Shown here: one piece after another, positions 6,737 to 8,319 of the stretch
How the letters are laid out: each line of letters begins with the position of its first letter
Position numbering within the stretch: position 1 is the stretch's first letter
DNA from: Planctomycetota bacterium
Lineage (GTDB): Bacteria; Planctomycetota; Phycisphaerae; Phycisphaerales; SM1A02
Length of the DNA: 8,319 nucleotides
Assembly: GCA_009924765.1 (NCBI GenBank)
Contig: RFQW01000050.1
Span: forward strand, 1 to 8,319
Direction of reading: 5' to 3'
Program-made: the position numbers and the translations under genes
Notes under the pieces: generated by a model
What the model saw: the letters and a program-made list of their open reading frames with translations, nothing else
What the model was told of the DNA's origin: nothing
Database searches by the model: none

Positions 6737-6781
6737 GCAATCGGGCGTTTTGGCACATGAGATGAATCGCGTGCCGATTGC
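6737..6781. repeat. Nested inverted repeat in the divergent intergenic region
   Basis: GCAATCGG (6737-6744) and CCGATTGC (6774-6781) are perfect 8-bp inverted arms. Inside lies a competing pair, GGCAC (6752-6756) with GTGCC (6771-6775). The two pairs share the bases at 6774-6775, so alternative structures are possible. It adjoins the palindrome at 6731-6740. It could be an operator or the start of a structured leader for the plus-strand gene. Confidence 0.4.
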
Positions 6782-6830
6782 AGCATGTCGAGGCCGTGTG
6801 AGCCACTGTTAGCATTTCGCGCGATTCCCC

Positions 6831-7814
6831 ATGAGCATCTTTGCCATCGACATCAGTCCACCGGTGCTGTTCTTCGTGCTTGGCATGGTCGCGACGCTGG
6901 TGCGATCGAACCTCCGCATTCCGTTGCCGGTCAGCAGGCTCATGTCCCTGTACCTGCTGTGGGCGATCGGCTTCACCGGTGGCGTGAAGATCGCGCACGC
7001 GGGTCTTGATCGCGTGGCGCTGACAGGCATCGGCCTTGGCGTGCTGCTCGCAGCCGTGATGCCGGTGGCGGTGTTCGCGTTGCTGCGACGGCGCGTGGGT
7101 GTGGACAACGCGGCGGCGATCGCCGCTTCGTATGGATCCGTGAGTGCGGTCACGTTTCTCACCGCCTCAAGCATGCTGCAGTCGGCGGGCATCGAGACCG
7201 GCGGGCACATGGTGGCGGTGATGGCGCTCATGGAGTCGCCCGCGATCGTTGTGGCGATCCTGCTGCTGCGGCGCGCGCAGGCGAGCAGCGCCGCGGAGGC
7301 CGCGGGTCGCGAAACGCAGCGCGGGTGGGGCCACCTGCTTCATGAGTCGTTCCTGAACGGCCCGGTGCTGCTGTTGCTGGGCAGCCTGGTGATCGGTCTG
7401 CTCACCCGCGAGCGCGGTTACGCCGCGTTCAAGCCGCTGTGCACCGACCTGTTCAGTGGCGTGCTGGTGTTCTTCCTGCTGGATCTCGGGTTGGTGTCGG
7501 CGCGACGCTTGCGCAGCGTGTTCGGACGCGGCCTGTTCCTGCCGGCGTTCGGATTGCTGCTGCCGCCGATCGCTGCCGGCGTGGCCCTGGTGCTGGCTCG
7601 CGTGTGCGGCCTGCCGCTGGGCGATGCCACGCTGCTCGCGGTGCTTGCATCAAGTGCCAGCTACATCGCGGTTCCGGCGGCGGCGCGCATCGCCATTCCG
7701 AAGGCGGATCCGTCCATGTACATCGGCCTGGCGCTGGCGGTCACCTTTCCGTTCAACGTGGTGGTGGGCATTCCGCTGTATCTGCGCGTGGCGCAGGCCA
7801 TGTGGGCCGTCTGA
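6831..7814 (+). CDS. SbtA/DUF897-family sodium-dependent bicarbonate transporter-like membrane protein
   Basis: A 327-residue, almost entirely hydrophobic inner-membrane protein of the SbtA family (cyanobacterial members import bicarbonate with sodium). Family marks in order: FVLGMVATLVRSNLRIP at the first helix, LLWAIGFTGGVKI (42-54), the first crossover motif GSVSAVTF (102-109, cf. GAVSGST in SbtA), ALMESPAIVVAIL (132-144, cf. PFMDIPALVTAIV), a charged central loop (about 147-170), then the second half with LLPPIAAGVAL and the second crossover ASSASYIAVPAAARIAIP (273-290) followed by PSMYIGLALAVTFPFNVVVGIPL. The internal two-half symmetry is as expected. The cyanobacterial SSSD motif reads SSASY here, so the Asp is replaced by Tyr, and no SbtB gene is adjacent; substrate is therefore uncertain. 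The ATG has no clear Shine-Dalgarno sequence, but no in-frame alternative lies just upstream. It diverges from the cellulase operon and converges on acs. Confidence 0.85.
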   Translation: MSIFAIDISPPVLFFVLGMVATLVRSNLRIPLPVSRLMSLYLLWAIGFTGGVKIAHAGLDRVALTGIGLGVLLAAVMPVAVFALLRRRVGVDNAAAIAASYGSVSAVTFLTASSMLQSAGIETGGHMVAVMALMESPAIVVAILLLRRAQASSAAEAAGRETQRGWGHLLHESFLNGPVLLLLGSLVIGLLTRERGYAAFKPLCTDLFSGVLVFFLLDLGLVSARRLRSVFGRGLFLPAFGLLLPPIAAGVALVLARVCGLPLGDATLLAVLASSASYIAVPAAARIAIPKADPSMYIGLALAVTFPFNVVVGIPLYLRVAQAMWAV

Positions 7815-7823
7815 GCGCCGCGC

Positions 7824-7826
<3 letters not shown>
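7812..7826. terminator. Symmetric hairpin joining the stop codons of two convergent genes
   Basis: TGAGCG and CGCTCA (7812-7817, 7821-7826) pair perfectly around a CCG loop. The left TGA is the stop of the transporter and the right arm, read on the minus strand, is the TGA of acs. No U-run follows on either side, so an intrinsic terminator is doubtful, but the structure is positioned to work in both directions. Confidence 0.35.

Positions 7827-8319
<493 letters not shown>

Larger units (their letters stand above)
6444..6830. promoter_or_regulatory. Divergent intergenic region (cellulase operon / SbtA-like gene)
   Basis: About 387 bp without a credible gene between two divergently transcribed units, so it must hold both promoters. 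It is less GC-rich than its surroundings in 6660-6780. I found no convincing -35/-10 pair on either strand. Visible elements are a palindrome TTGCGCGCAA (6731-6740), a pair of GTGAAA motifs starting at 6707 and 6717, one helical turn apart, a nested inverted repeat (6737-6781) and a small hairpin in the cellulase leader (6491-6507). These are candidates for regulator binding; none is proven. Confidence 0.6.

Noticed and set aside
6750..6766. TTGGCAC resembling a sigma-54 -24 element upstream of the transporter
   Set aside because: The matching -12 GC element is absent; ATGAA stands where TTGCA would be expected.
6597..6998. Minus-strand open frame of 133 codons across the intergenic region and transporter start
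   Set aside because: No domain, no ribosome site, and it overlaps the well-supported transporter on the other strand.

Overview
The window looks like a piece of a planctomycete chromosome, most likely class Phycisphaerae. The evidence is a high-GC sequence plus secreted, Gly-linker-rich proteins that carry dockerin-like EF-hand pairs ending in a W-G-x-C motif, a style I associate with that group. This is an inference from protein style; there is no rRNA or other phylogenetic marker here.

Positions 6443 down to 1 (minus strand) hold a compact polysaccharide-degradation operon of three secreted proteins. First is a 1432-residue bifunctional cellulase with the order CBM2 / Calx-beta strand / GH5 / rest of Calx-beta / dockerin-like / Ig-like / GH9 / CBM3c (2145-6443). 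After a 57-nt gap comes an AA10 lytic polysaccharide monooxygenase with CBM2, Ig-like and dockerin-like modules (690-2087). Its TGA overlaps the ATG of the third gene, a CBM2 / Ig-like / dockerin-like protein that leaves the window at position 1 and carries an apparent frameshift near 279-291. Together they provide oxidative chain breaking (AA10), endo-cutting (GH5) and probably processive hydrolysis (GH9-CBM3c), all targeted by CBM2 modules. The expected substrate is crystalline cellulose.

Positions 6444-6830 are a divergent intergenic region with several small inverted repeats but no promoter I can call with confidence. On its plus-strand side is a complete SbtA/DUF897-family membrane transporter (6831-7814). 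Converging on it is the C-terminal part of acetyl-CoA synthetase (7824 to the window end, minus strand). The two stop codons of this convergent pair form the ends of a small hairpin. The transporter and Acs look like ordinary chromosomal neighbours without a demonstrated link to the cellulase operon.

The most notable points are the double-catalytic cellulase with an internal dockerin (a likely gene-fusion scar), the GH5 domain that appears to be inserted inside a Calx-beta fold, the Cys-flanked dockerin pairs without any visible cohesin, and the frameshifted third gene.
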